From contig JAIERC010000457.1 in the NCBI GenBank assembly GCA_019747165.1, positions 1 to 20,855 of the forward strand: a DNA stretch of 20,855 nt. The letters run 5' to 3'. The DNA is from Sphingomonas sp. Its GTDB lineage: Bacteria; Pseudomonadota; Alphaproteobacteria; Sphingomonadales; Sphingomonadaceae. The notes under the pieces were generated by a model that did not search any database, was not told the DNA's origin, and saw only the letters and a list, made by a program, of their open reading frames with translations. Each line of letters opens with the position of its first letter. The first letter of the stretch is position 1. Position numbers and translations under genes: made by a program. Positions 7,291 to 15,425 of this stretch are shown here, in pieces.

Positions 7291-8573
7291 GCAGGCTCCG
7301 TGAACCAGGCGATCGGGGAATCGAAAAGACGGGGATCGGCATCGGGCGCGAGCGCGCGGGCAAGATCGCACTTGGCCGCGGTCTGCTCAGCGGTAAGCGG
7401 CGCGTCCGGGCTTCCCAGGGTCGCTGGTATCTTTTGCTCAATGGTCGAGCCGTCCTTCAGCGTCACCACCATTCGTTGTGGTGACAGCGCATTGGGATCG
7501 GGGTTGCCATCATCGTTGACGATCATCCGCCCGGCCAAATCGGCAATGGCCGCATCGGTAAAGGTCGCCGCCGTGAAGCGGCGGGGGTCGATACAGCCAT
7601 CGGTCAGCATCAGCGCCGACAGCAAGGGCAGGCAAAGCCGCGCATAGGCTGGCGTCATTTCGCTGGTGAAGGGTCGCCCGACAAGCCGCTTGATCAGCGG
7701 TGGCGCGAACAATTCGATCCAGGCAATATTGTCGGGCGTCATGCCGGACGCCGCAATCGCCCCGAGCGCGCCATGGCTGGCACGGCCCGAAGGATAGGGC
7801 TTGGTGGAAATGTCCGAGATCAGCCACCGCGCACCAATCTGGCGGGTATAGGTCGCCAATTGACCGTCATCGATCAACCGGAAATAGCCGAACGGCCCCT
7901 CCAGTGCATCATGCGGGCCGGTCAGCCCGGCCTTGGCCAGATCAACGGCCATAATCGCTGACCGAGCAGCATTGGCCACCTGCAGCGGCAGGGCGATCGA
8001 CCCTTCGACATGCGCCTGCATTGTCCCCGCACAGAAGCTATTGGCCAAACCGAGCACGTCTTCCAGCGGCTCGACCCCCTCGATCCTAGCGACCGCGAGC
8101 GCCGCACCGATGCACCCGGCGGTGGCGGGACGGAAGAATTTGAGCGGAGAGGTCGCTGCAATACCGAGCCCGCTCGCCACATCGACCCCAATCGCCAATG
8201 CAGCCAGCGCCGTTCCAGGATCGCAGCCGCCCATCCGGTCGATGCTTGCCGCGAGGGCGGCGGTAACGACCGACATCGCGTGCACGACGGCGGGTTCATG
8301 CACCGCGTCCCATTCGAGGCAGTGGATGCGAAACGCATTGACGAACGCGGCACTTACGGCGGGGAGTCGTCGCGAAGATCCAATTAGTCTGGCGTCCTCG
8401 CCCGCCCCCCAGCCCATCGCTGCCGCCAGAACGCCTGCCGCGCCCGGTGCGGTCGATCCCGCCGCGGCGACCGCCAATGTATCAGCGAGCAACCGTTCGG
8501 TATCGGCGCAGACTGCTGCGGGCAGGCGATGCTCGGCGCGGACAAAATCCAGCAAGGCGGCGGTGGCGCTCAC
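7287..8573 (-). CDS. MmgE/PrpD family protein, second paralogue
   Basis: A 428-residue member of the MmgE/PrpD family, which includes 2-methylcitrate dehydratase and cis-aconitate decarboxylase. Visible family features are the helical N-terminus (LLADTLAVAAAGS), the HCLEWDAVHEPAVVHAMS segment corresponding to the active-site D-x-x-H region, and STKPYPSGRASHGAL corresponding to the K-x-Y/W-P-x-x-x-x-x-H region. I take the GTG at 8573 as start because it overlaps the TGA of the upstream paralogue by four bases (GTGA) and the family domain begins right there; the longer frame upstream is out-of-frame coding of the neighbour. Substrate could be a tricarboxylate or C5 dicarboxylate-related acid. 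Clearly divergent from the adjacent paralogue. Confidence 0.87.
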   Translation of the reverse strand: MSATAALLDFVRAEHRLPAAVCADTERLLADTLAVAAAGSTAPGAAGVLAAAMGWGAGEDARLIGSSRRLPAVSAAFVNAFRIHCLEWDAVHEPAVVHAMSVVTAALAASIDRMGGCDPGTALAALAIGVDVASGLGIAATSPLKFFRPATAGCIGAALAVARIEGVEPLEDVLGLANSFCAGTMQAHVEGSIALPLQVANAARSAIMAVDLAKAGLTGPHDALEGPFGYFRLIDDGQLATYTRQIGARWLISDISTKPYPSGRASHGALGAIAASGMTPDNIAWIELFAPPLIKRLVGRPFTSEMTPAYARLCLPLLSALMLTDGCIDPRRFTAATFTDAAIADLAGRMIVNDDGNPDPNALSPQRMVVTLKDGSTIEQKIPATLGSPDAPLTAEQTAAKCDLARALAPDADPRLFDSPIAWFTEPA

Positions 8574-9805
8574 AAAATATCGTCCAGCCAACGGACGATG
8601 GCCCTCGGATCGTCCCCCTCCAGGGCGAGCGTCACGCCCCGGTCGGCCTGATCGGGGCTCAGCTGTCCCCAAGCAAAAAGCGCGCGGGCCTTGGCAATGA
8701 CACCGTCGCGCGAGAGCGGGCGTTCGGGATCGCCCAGCGTATCGACCAGTGCTTCCGCATCGCCGGCCGCGCGCACAGTTGCGCCGAAATGCGCGGGGTA
8801 TCGCGCGGTGATCGCGACATCCTCGCGCACCGTGACCTGCGCCCGGGCTTCCGCCAGTGCGGCAATCGCGTCGGGTTCGAAATCGGCGAGGGTCGGAATG
8901 CCGCGCGCGGCGACCACGGCGACCGCATGCTGGAGCGAGAATTTGGCCTGATGCGGCGTTGTAGGATCGGGCCGGTCGCAAAAGGTCAGCGCATCGGCAA
9001 AGGTCTCGACCACGATCTGCCCGGTTAGGGTGCCGCGCGCACGCAAAGCCAGTGCGGCATCGATCGCCGGGTGCGCATGGCGGCAGGCGCCCCAGGGCTT
9101 GAAGCTGACTTCATCGATTCGCCAGCCGTCGTTGAAAACTATCGGCGTCGGGTTCAGGCAGGTCGCCGCGTAAAGGCCCTGCACGCCTTCGAGGATATCA
9201 AGCGGGCCAGTGATGCCGCTCAGCGCAAAGCGAGCGGCCGAACGCCCGGTCTCGACAGCGCTGGCGACATGCCATTGCTTGGCCATATTGGCGCTGTGCC
9301 GAGTCTGCCACAGCCCGCCGGTGACCGATGCAGCGAGCGCCATAGCGTTGGCGATGATCAATGGATCGGACGATACACTGCTCGCGCCGCAGGCAGCGGC
9401 ACCGATAATACCGGCGGTCCCGGTCGGGTGATAATGGGCATAGTGGTGCGCATCAAAGCTGGCGCCGACCGCGATCATCGCTTCATAGCTGCGGACCGCA
9501 GCGTCGAGCATGTCGTCCATTGACTCGGACAGACTGCCCAGGGCCGTCGGCCAAATGACGGGCCCAGGATGAAGCAACGCCGCGCGGTGGACATCATCCA
9601 TTTCAAGCACGTTGCCAAGGAACGCTGATGTGACCAGCGCCCCTCCCCGTGCGCTGCTAAGGGCCTGCGCAACGTCGCTCTGCCGCGCGCCCGCCACGCA
9701 TCCCATCCAGTCAAGCAGATGCAGCCGTGCCTTTGCCCGCAAGGCCATATTGACCGGACGCAGCAAATGCTGTGCAAGCCGCTCGATTAAGCTATGGTCA
9801 ATCAC
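8570..9805 (-). CDS. MmgE/PrpD family protein, first gene of the leftward operon
   Basis: A protein of about 411 residues of the MmgE/PrpD family (dehydratase, decarboxylase or isomerase of small polycarboxylates). It shows LEMDDVHRAALLHPGPVIWPTALG (the conserved D-D-x-x-H...HPG region), HYHPTGTAG, HSANMAKQWHVASA and SFKPWGACRHAHPAID, the K-x-x-x-x-C-x-H region. The start is taken as the GTG at 9805, because the domain begins with IDHSLIERLA and because the operator and regulator lie directly upstream; no clear Shine-Dalgarno precedes it, so the start is less certain than the family. The next ATG in frame is at 9748, inside the domain. It is transcribed away from the GntR gene, 31 bases apart, and heads the operon that ends with the VOC gene. 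Confidence 0.85.
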   Translation of the reverse strand: MIDHSLIERLAQHLLRPVNMALRAKARLHLLDWMGCVAGARQSDVAQALSSARGGALVTSAFLGNVLEMDDVHRAALLHPGPVIWPTALGSLSESMDDMLDAAVRSYEAMIAVGASFDAHHYAHYHPTGTAGIIGAAACGASSVSSDPLIIANAMALAASVTGGLWQTRHSANMAKQWHVASAVETGRSAARFALSGITGPLDILEGVQGLYAATCLNPTPIVFNDGWRIDEVSFKPWGACRHAHPAIDAALALRARGTLTGQIVVETFADALTFCDRPDPTTPHQAKFSLQHAVAVVAARGIPTLADFEPDAIAALAEARAQVTVREDVAITARYPAHFGATVRAAGDAEALVDTLGDPERPLSRDGVIAKARALFAWGQLSPDQADRGVTLALEGDDPRAIVRWLDDIL

Positions 9806-9811
9806 GCCATT

Positions 9812-9823
9812 CGGTCCGGACAA
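9812..9823. promoter_or_regulatory. GntR operator, copy A (divergent intergenic)
   Basis: The sequence CGGTCCGGACAA contains the palindromic core GTCCGGAC and matches the window consensus TTGTCCGGACAA at 10 of 12 positions. It lies in the 31-base gap between the MmgE/PrpD start (9805) and the regulator start (9837), the classical place for an autoregulatory GntR site. Palindromes of the form GT-N-AC are typical of GntR-family operators. Binding by the neighbouring regulator is inference. Confidence 0.75.
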
Positions 9824-9825
9824 CT

Positions 9826-9829
9826 GGAG
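9826..9829 (+). promoter_or_regulatory. Ribosome binding site fixing a TTG start for the regulator
   Basis: GGAG is followed after seven bases by TTG at 9837, an ideal spacing. No ATG in this frame gives a sensible regulator start; the alternative GTG at 9843 has a spacing of 13. The site begins three bases after the operator, so a bound repressor would also sit over the translation start region. Confidence 0.7.
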
Positions 9830-9836
9830 AGACGTC

Positions 9837-10598
9837 TTGTCGGTGCAAACCGTCACCAAGCCCCGCGCTGAACCGCGCAAGCCCCGTTACCTCGAACTCG
9901 CCGACGACCTGCGCGGACAAATTCTGGGCGGCGATTTGCCGTTGACGGACCATTTCCCCACCGAAAGCGTGCTCTGCGCGCGCTACGGCGTCAGTCGCTT
10001 TACGGTGCGAGAGGCGCTGCGCACACTGCAGACTGAGGGGTTGATCCAGCGAAAGCGTGGGTCGGGCACGGTCATTCAGCCGGCGGCGGCGCGCGGCGGC
10101 GCGCTGCACCAGCCTTTGTCGAACGTCGGCGAAATCCTGCAATATGCGCGCGATACCAAGGTTGCGTTCAAGCGCGACGGCAGCGCCCCATTGCCGCGCA
10201 AGCTGGCCGAACAAATCGATGGCGAGACGACGGGCAAATGGGCGCGGTTTCACGGCGTGCGATCGGGCAGCGGCGTCGACAAGCCAATCGCCTTTACCGA
10301 AGCCTATATCCACCCTGCGCTGAGCGCCATTGCTGATGCCATCGACATTCGCGAACCCACGCTGTTCAAACAGCTCGAACGGCTGGGCAAAATCACGATC
10401 GCGCAGGTAACGCAGGATATCCAGGCAGTTGCCGCCAGCGCGGAAATCGCCCAGGCGCTTGGGATCTCGCGGCGATCGCCGTGCCTGCGCATTTTGCGCT
10501 GCTATCGCGATGATACTGGCCGCGTGATCGAGATTTCCGCCAGCCACCACCCCGGCGACCGCTTCGCTTACGCCATGCATATCGAGGTCGAGCGCTAA
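9837..10598 (+). CDS. GntR-family transcriptional regulator, HutC subfamily (UTRA domain)
   Basis: A 253-residue regulator. An N-terminal winged helix-turn-helix of GntR type covers roughly residues 15-80, with PTESVLCARYGVSRFTVREA and LIQRKRGSGTVI, the textbook recognition helix and wing. Residues about 95-253 fit a UTRA effector domain, including IAFTEAYIHP and an ending ISASHHPGDRFAYAMHIEVER, so it belongs with HutC/NagR-like proteins that bind a small-molecule effector and release DNA. Start chosen at TTG 9837 on the basis of GGAG seven bases upstream; the frame further upstream is antisense to the MmgE/PrpD gene. It is divergent from the leftward operon and convergent (9-base gap) with the CoA-transferase gene. 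It is the only regulator in the window and the obvious candidate for the three GTCCGGAC palindromes. Confidence 0.93.
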   Translation: MSVQTVTKPRAEPRKPRYLELADDLRGQILGGDLPLTDHFPTESVLCARYGVSRFTVREALRTLQTEGLIQRKRGSGTVIQPAAARGGALHQPLSNVGEILQYARDTKVAFKRDGSAPLPRKLAEQIDGETTGKWARFHGVRSGSGVDKPIAFTEAYIHPALSAIADAIDIREPTLFKQLERLGKITIAQVTQDIQAVAASAEIAQALGISRRSPCLRILRCYRDDTGRVIEISASHHPGDRFAYAMHIEVER

Positions 10599-10607
10599 GG
10601 CCATCGC

Positions 10608-11687
10608 TTACCCCGCGCCGAGGTCGGGCGCGGCGCGCGGGTACCAGTCATCAGCAGCGAAACGAATTGCGGGTGCAATCTGGTGCGCACCGTCATGTTC
10701 AATCAGCAAACCACGATCAGCGATCTGCGGTGCTCCGAGCGCTTCAGCAAAATCAAGAACGGGTGCAAAGGCGACATCCTTGTCTGCGAACCACGCAACC
10801 CAATCATCGCGGGTCCGCTGAGCGAACCTGTCACGAAGAAAGTCGATCAGCGCGCTCTGCTCGCCAGCCGGCGCCTCGGCAATCGGGATCAAGTCGGGAC
10901 GTCCCAGCGCGGTCAGCAAATTGGTGGCGAATTTCATCTCGCGCCCGCCAAGCGCAATGTGGCGACCATCCGCAGTACGATAGACATTGTAAAACGCCGC
11001 TCCTCCGAGTGAGCGTTGCGCTGACGATCGTGGTGGCGCCCCCCCGGCGATGGCATCGCCAGCAATATGCGCGCACCAGGGCAGCATCGAATCATACATG
11101 GCGATGTCGACATAGTCGCCGCGCCCGGTCTTCTCGCGACCGATCAGCGCCATCAGCACGGCCGACAATGCCGTCAGCCCTGCCGCCATATCTGCCGACG
11201 GAACACCCGGAACAACCGGCGTGCCATCGGGCCCGTCATTGACCGAGAGGAAGCCAGCCAGGGCCTGGACGGCCATGTCATGCGCCGGGTGGTGGGCGAG
11301 CGGCCCGGTCTGGCCAAAGGCGCTGATCGAGCAATAAACGGCACGGGGATTGCGGGCCGCGACCGCCGCATAGCCGAAACCGAGCCGATCGATCACGCCG
11401 GGGCGGAAACCCTCTGCCACGATATCGGCGCGCTCGATCAACGCCCATAACGCCGCCTTGCCCTCGTCACTTTTCAGGTCGAGCGCGATGCTGCGTTTGC
11501 CGCGATTGAGATTACGGAACCATACCGACTGACCAGCCTCGAACGGTGCCTGCGCCCGTGCTGGATCGCCAGCCAGCGGCTCAATCTTGATAACCTCTGC
11601 GCCCTGGTCAGCCAGCATCATCGTCATCATTGGCCCGGGCAGAAACTGCGTCAGATCGACGACGGTGATCCCGGCAAGCTTGGCCAT
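10608..11687 (-). CDS. Class III CoA-transferase (CaiB/BaiF), last gene of operon
   Basis: A 359-residue family III CoA-transferase that moves CoA from one acid (often succinyl-CoA) to another. The N-terminus MAKLAGITVVDLTQFLPGP followed by GAEVIKIEP is the family signature, and PSADMAAG places the expected nucleophilic aspartate at residue 166, close to Asp169 of formyl-CoA transferase. The C-terminal motif AWFADKDVAFAPVLDFAEAL is also typical. The start ATG shares one base with the TAA of the upstream CoA-transferase (TAATG). It differs markedly from that neighbour, so the two are either subunits of one enzyme or separate enzymes for two acids. Short compared with the roughly 400-residue members, but no part of the domain seems missing. 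Confidence 0.93.
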   Translation of the reverse strand: MAKLAGITVVDLTQFLPGPMMTMMLADQGAEVIKIEPLAGDPARAQAPFEAGQSVWFRNLNRGKRSIALDLKSDEGKAALWALIERADIVAEGFRPGVIDRLGFGYAAVAARNPRAVYCSISAFGQTGPLAHHPAHDMAVQALAGFLSVNDGPDGTPVVPGVPSADMAAGLTALSAVLMALIGREKTGRGDYVDIAMYDSMLPWCAHIAGDAIAGGAPPRSSAQRSLGGAAFYNVYRTADGRHIALGGREMKFATNLLTALGRPDLIPIAEAPAGEQSALIDFLRDRFAQRTRDDWVAWFADKDVAFAPVLDFAEALGAPQIADRGLLIEHDGAHQIAPAIRFAADDWYPRAAPDLGAG

Positions 11688-12886
11688 TAGATAACGCCGC
11701 TCGCCTTCAGATCAGCGATTTCGGCGACACTATAACCCGCCTCGATCAGCACCTGCGCGGTATCTGCCCCCAGCAACGGCCCGGCCCGGTTGGGCAAGCG
11801 TTCGCCATCCAGCCGGATCGGATTGGCGAGCACCCGCAATTCGGGTCTGTCGGGATGAGAAACCGTATCGAGCATCCCCGTCTCGCCAAGAAATGGGTTG
11901 TCGAGCGCGGCGTCGAGGGGATTAACGGCTGATACCGGCATATGGCCTTGCAGCACGTCCAGCCAATATGCGGTCGGTTGGTGCTGAAACACCGCATCGA
12001 GCACCGTTGTCAGCATGTCGCGATTGGCGAGCCGGGCAGCAGGCGTCGCAAAACGGGGATCGCTGGCAAGATCTGGGCGGTCGATCCTGCTGGTCAGGAT
12101 TGTCCAGAATTTGGGGAGCTGGGCCATCACGAAAATCCAGCCATCGGCGGTACGGAACATCTGGCTTGGCGTGACCGAAGGATGGGCAGAGCGCGGGGCC
12201 CGCGGCGTGATATCGCCCTCATTCAAGTACCAGACGGCAGGATAGCTGGTCTGATGAACTGCCGCAGACAGCAGATCGACATCGACATCGCGCCCCGTGC
12301 CGGTCCGCGCAGCTTCAATCAGTGCAGCGAGCAGACCAATCGCCATCATCGTGCCCGTCATGAAATCGACCATCGACAAACCGAAGCGCACCGGGGGCCC
12401 TTCCGGCTCGCCGGTCAGCGCCAGGAAGCCTGCCTCGGCCTGCATAAGATAATCATAGCCCGGCCATTTCGCGCGATCATTGTCGCGGCCATAAGCGGAA
12501 AGATGCGCGCAGACGATCGCCGGGTTGATCTCGGCCAGGGCGGCATAGGTCAGGCCCAGTTTGTCGGGCAGATCACCGCGCATGTTATTGGCGACGGCAT
12601 GCGCATTTGTCGCCAGCCGCCGGAACACCGCCTGCCCGTCTGGCACCGTCAGGTCTAGGGTCAGCGATTTCTTGTTGAGGTTAAAGCTCTGGAAATAAAG
12701 GCTTTCCCCTTCGCGCAGAAAATGCGGACCGACGGCACGCGCGGTGTCACCCTGCTTGGGCGGTTCGATCTTGATGACCTCCGCCCCCAATTGCGCCAGG
12801 AACATCGTGCCATAAGGACCAGCGCCATATTGCTCGGCTGACAGGACACGATAACCGGTAAGGGGAAGGCGCAACGGATTGGTCAT
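11687..12886 (-). CDS. Class III CoA-transferase (CaiB/BaiF), first of the tandem pair
   Basis: A 399-residue family III CoA-transferase. It has the expected GAEVIKIEPP motif, YFQSFNLNKKSLTLDL, and a candidate nucleophile Asp174 in GLSMVDFMTG. The opening strand reads GYRVLSAEQYGAGPYGTMFLAQLGAE, with AEQYGAGP where most relatives have DLTxxxAGP, a pattern seen in a sub-branch of the family. The ATG overlaps the TGA of the acyl-CoA dehydrogenase gene by four bases, and its TAA overlaps the start of the second transferase by one. In itaconate-degrading bacteria a CoA-transferase activates the C5 diacid with succinyl-CoA, so one of the two may do this here; the actual acid is inferred, not shown. 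Confidence 0.93.
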   Translation of the reverse strand: MTNPLRLPLTGYRVLSAEQYGAGPYGTMFLAQLGAEVIKIEPPKQGDTARAVGPHFLREGESLYFQSFNLNKKSLTLDLTVPDGQAVFRRLATNAHAVANNMRGDLPDKLGLTYAALAEINPAIVCAHLSAYGRDNDRAKWPGYDYLMQAEAGFLALTGEPEGPPVRFGLSMVDFMTGTMMAIGLLAALIEAARTGTGRDVDVDLLSAAVHQTSYPAVWYLNEGDITPRAPRSAHPSVTPSQMFRTADGWIFVMAQLPKFWTILTSRIDRPDLASDPRFATPAARLANRDMLTTVLDAVFQHQPTAYWLDVLQGHMPVSAVNPLDAALDNPFLGETGMLDTVSHPDRPELRVLANPIRLDGERLPNRAGPLLGADTAQVLIEAGYSVAEIADLKASGVI

Positions 12887-14061
12887 GCGGGATTCCGCTT
12901 AACCCATTGCTTAGAAATGATGATGCGCTGCATCTCGTTGGTGCCTTCACCAATGCACATTAGCATCGAATCGCGATAATAGCGCTCGATCTCATATTCC
13001 TTTGAATAAGCGTAGCCGCCGAAGATGCGCATGCCTTCTTCGGCATTCTTTACCGCTGCTTCGGACGCGAAAAACTTCGCCATGCCGGCTTCCATGTCGC
13101 AGCGTTCGCCGCGATCATAGGCTTCTGCCGCATCAAAGGTGAGCAGCCGCGCGGCGCGGGCGCGGGTGACCATTTCGCCGATCTTGAGCTGGATCGCCTG
13201 GTGTTCAGCGATCGGCTTGCCCATTGTTTCGCGAACCTGTGCGTAATTGGTCGCAAGCCGGAGCGCCCCCTCGGCAAGCCCCACACCGCGCGCCGCGACG
13301 TTGATGCGGCCAAGCTCGAGCCCGCCCGTCGCCTGGAAAAACCCCTGCCCTTCCCGCTCGCCGATCAGATTGGCCGCAGGCAGGCGATAATTGTCAAAGA
13401 TCAGTTCGGCTGAGTCGATCGACTTGTAGCCGAGCTTTTCGAACTTCTTGCCAGTGGTGAAGCCTTCCTGCTTTGGCGCAATGAACAGGCTCATGCCTTT
13501 GTACCGCGGGTCCGCCTTGGGATCGGTCTTGACCAGCAGCGCAAAGCAACTGCCCTTGATGCCGTTCGAAATCCAGGTCTTGGTGCCGTTGATGACATAA
13601 TCGTCACCGTCCCTGACTGCGGTCGTGCGGATCGCTTGCAGGTCGGTGCCGGCATTGGGCTCAGTGAGCGCCAGGCCACCGCGAATCTCGCCGCTGGCAA
13701 ATTTGGGCAGCCAGAGCTGCTTCTGCGCCTCGGTGCCGAATTTTTCGACGGCGACCGCCATGATCAGGTGCGAATTGAAGATGCCGGTGATCGCCATCCA
13801 ATAGGAAGATATCTGCGCGACGATCTTCGCATAGGTCGTGGCGGGCAGCCCCAGCCCGCCATATTGCTTGCCGATGGTGGCGCCGAACAGGCCCATCTCG
13901 ACCATCTGATCGACCAGCTCGCCTGGCCAGATATCGTCATGATCATATTTCATCACGACGGGGCGGACCTCGCGCTCGATCCAACGATCGATTGCTTCAA
14001 GCAGGGCGGCTTCCTCGTCGATGTCGATCGGGGGGCGGATCATATCCAGGGCGGTGGCCAT
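12883..14061 (-). CDS. Acyl-CoA dehydrogenase
   Basis: A 392-residue FAD-dependent acyl-CoA dehydrogenase that introduces a C2-C3 double bond in an acyl-CoA and passes electrons to ETF. Motifs are LTEPNAGTDLQ (residues 132-142), WISNG near 163-167, ARGVGLAEGAL, IFGGYAYSKEYEIERYYRD, and GEGTNEMQ, whose Glu372 matches the catalytic base of medium-chain enzymes. I chose the ATG at 14061: GAGGA from the end of the MaoC gene lies seven bases upstream. An ATG at 14079 would overlap the MaoC gene and add six residues. Between a CoA-transferase and a MaoC hydratase, a short branched dicarboxyl-CoA such as methylsuccinyl-CoA is a reasonable candidate substrate, but nothing in the sequence proves it. 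Confidence 0.95.
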   Translation of the reverse strand: MATALDMIRPPIDIDEEAALLEAIDRWIEREVRPVVMKYDHDDIWPGELVDQMVEMGLFGATIGKQYGGLGLPATTYAKIVAQISSYWMAITGIFNSHLIMAVAVEKFGTEAQKQLWLPKFASGEIRGGLALTEPNAGTDLQAIRTTAVRDGDDYVINGTKTWISNGIKGSCFALLVKTDPKADPRYKGMSLFIAPKQEGFTTGKKFEKLGYKSIDSAELIFDNYRLPAANLIGEREGQGFFQATGGLELGRINVAARGVGLAEGALRLATNYAQVRETMGKPIAEHQAIQLKIGEMVTRARAARLLTFDAAEAYDRGERCDMEAGMAKFFASEAAVKNAEEGMRIFGGYAYSKEYEIERYYRDSMLMCIGEGTNEMQRIIISKQWVKRNPA

Positions 14062-14071
14062 ATGTGGTTCC

Positions 14072-14581
14072 TCAGTCATCGACGGGGCCAAAGCCCCGCT
14101 TCCAGATCAACATCGTGCGGCTGAACGTGCAGACGATATCGCCGTGCTGGTTCTTGCCGATCGTCTTGACGGTGACGATGCCCTGTTCGGGCCGCGAGCT
14201 TGATTCGCGTTTGTCCAGCACTTCGCTTTCGGCATAGAGCGTGTCGCCGGGAAAGAGCGGGTGCGTGAGGCGGATATTGTCCCAGCCGAGATTGGCGACG
14301 GCCTTCTGGCTCACGTCCGAGACGCTCATCCCCACCATCAGCGCGACGGTCAGGGGCGAGCAAACGAGCGGCTTGCCGAACTCGGTCTTCTTGGCGAATT
14401 CATAGTCGAAATGCGCCGGATGCGTATTCATTGTCAGCAGCGTGAACCACACATTGTCGGCATCGGTAATCGTCCGGCCCGGGCGATGCTCATAGATGTG
14501 GCCGACGATGAAATCCTCATAGGATCGCCCGTAATTCTCACGGAAGCGGCCGGGGGCCACCTCTGTCACGCCGTCACGCAT
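14072..14581 (-). CDS. MaoC-like hydratase (hot-dog fold)
   Basis: A 169-residue MaoC-family enoyl-CoA hydratase/dehydratase. The characteristic segment is GRTITDADNVWFTLLTMNTHPAHFDYEFAKKTEFGKPLVCSPL split here as GRTITDAD (35-42), MNTHPAHFD (51-59) and FGKPLVCSPL (68-77); the histidine after the N-x-x-P pattern is the usual catalytic region. RLTHPLFPGDTL is also typical. Sequence style is like mesaconyl-/itaconyl-CoA hydratases, which form citramalyl-CoA, the substrate of a CitE-type lyase, and a CitE-like gene is directly upstream with a one-base overlap (TAATG). The exact enoyl-CoA is inferred from this pairing. Confidence 0.92.
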   Translation of the reverse strand: MRDGVTEVAPGRFRENYGRSYEDFIVGHIYEHRPGRTITDADNVWFTLLTMNTHPAHFDYEFAKKTEFGKPLVCSPLTVALMVGMSVSDVSQKAVANLGWDNIRLTHPLFPGDTLYAESEVLDKRESSSRPEQGIVTVKTIGKNQHGDIVCTFSRTMLIWKRGFGPVDD

Positions 14582-15417
14582 TATGTAAGCTCCCTGGCTT
14601 TGGCCATGTTGATGATCCGGGCATAGCGGCGAATGATCGGCGCCTCCAGCATCCGGCCCTGATGGCGAATGGCGCGTTCACCTGCGGCTTCATAGGCGGC
14701 AAGCGCGGCCTGTGCCTCCTCGATCAATTCTCGCGAAGGGCGCATCGCTGTGTGGATCGCCGCCAGCTGCGCGGGGTGGATAGCCGCCTTGGCCTGAAAG
14801 CCCAGCGCATGCGCGCGCTGTGCCTCGTCTGCCAGCCCTGCCGGATCGTCCAGCACGATCCAGGGCACGTCGATTGCGGGCACGCCGGCCTCGGCACAGG
14901 CGAGAATGAACAAGCCGCGCGCGATCGCCAGCGGCTCCCAGGCCAACGCGACGCCGAGCTCGCCCGACAGATCGCCGCCGCCGAACATCATCGCGACCAC
15001 GCCGGGTGCCTGGCCGATGGCATGCGCCAGCCGGATGCCGCGGGCGGTTTCGATCAAGGGGACCAAGGCGGCACCGGGCAAATGGCGACGCGCAATCGCG
15101 ACGTCGTCGACCGATTCGACCTTGGGGAGCAGGATCAGATCGGGCAAGCTAGGCGCGGCGGCGAGCGCTTGCAGATCGGCCATGCCATCGTCCGTGGTAA
15201 CGCCATTGATGCGGATGGCCACGCGCGGACCGATCGCGCCAACCGCCGATGCTCGCGCCTCCGCTTTGCTGTCGGCCGCCACGGCATCTTCAAGATCGAT
15301 GCAGACCATATCGGCATCGCTTGCCAGCGCCTTGGCGAAGCGCGCAGGCGTCGAACCTGGCACGAACAACAGGCTTGTCAGCCCAATGGCCGCGCCAATA
15401 GATGATCGCCCCGTCAT
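14581..15417 (-). CDS. CitE-like lyase (HpcH/HpaI aldolase / citrate lyase beta family)
   Basis: A 278-residue CitE-type protein that cleaves or forms a C-C bond in a CoA thioester such as citramalyl-CoA or malyl-CoA. Key features are LLFVPGSTPARFAKAL (16-31), DLEDAV (41-46), Arg69, LIETARGI (121-128, Glu123) and FGGGDLSGELG (145-155, Asp149); Glu123 and Asp149 are the expected Mg ligands. The start is the ATG at 15417; a longer frame from a TTG at 15453 would run through the operator and the putative -35 box, so I reject it. No clear Shine-Dalgarno precedes the ATG. It is the first gene of the operon with MaoC, acyl-CoA dehydrogenase and two CoA-transferases, the set used for C5 branched diacid breakdown to acetyl-CoA and pyruvate. 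Confidence 0.93.
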   Translation of the reverse strand: MTGRSSIGAAIGLTSLLFVPGSTPARFAKALASDADMVCIDLEDAVAADSKAEARASAVGAIGPRVAIRINGVTTDDGMADLQALAAAPSLPDLILLPKVESVDDVAIARRHLPGAALVPLIETARGIRLAHAIGQAPGVVAMMFGGGDLSGELGVALAWEPLAIARGLFILACAEAGVPAIDVPWIVLDDPAGLADEAQRAHALGFQAKAAIHPAQLAAIHTAMRPSRELIEEAQAALAAYEAAGERAIRHQGRMLEAPIIRRYARIINMAKARELT

Positions 15418-15425
15418 GAAATCAG

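Noticed and set aside
8574..8981. N-terminal extension of the second MmgE/PrpD protein by the long open frame
   Set aside because: The extra residues are arginine-rich, out-of-frame coding of the upstream paralogue; the family domain begins at the GTG at 8573.
9612..9836. N-terminal extension of the GntR regulator
   Set aside because: It is antisense to the MmgE/PrpD gene, runs across the operator, and TTG 9837 has a well-placed GGAG.
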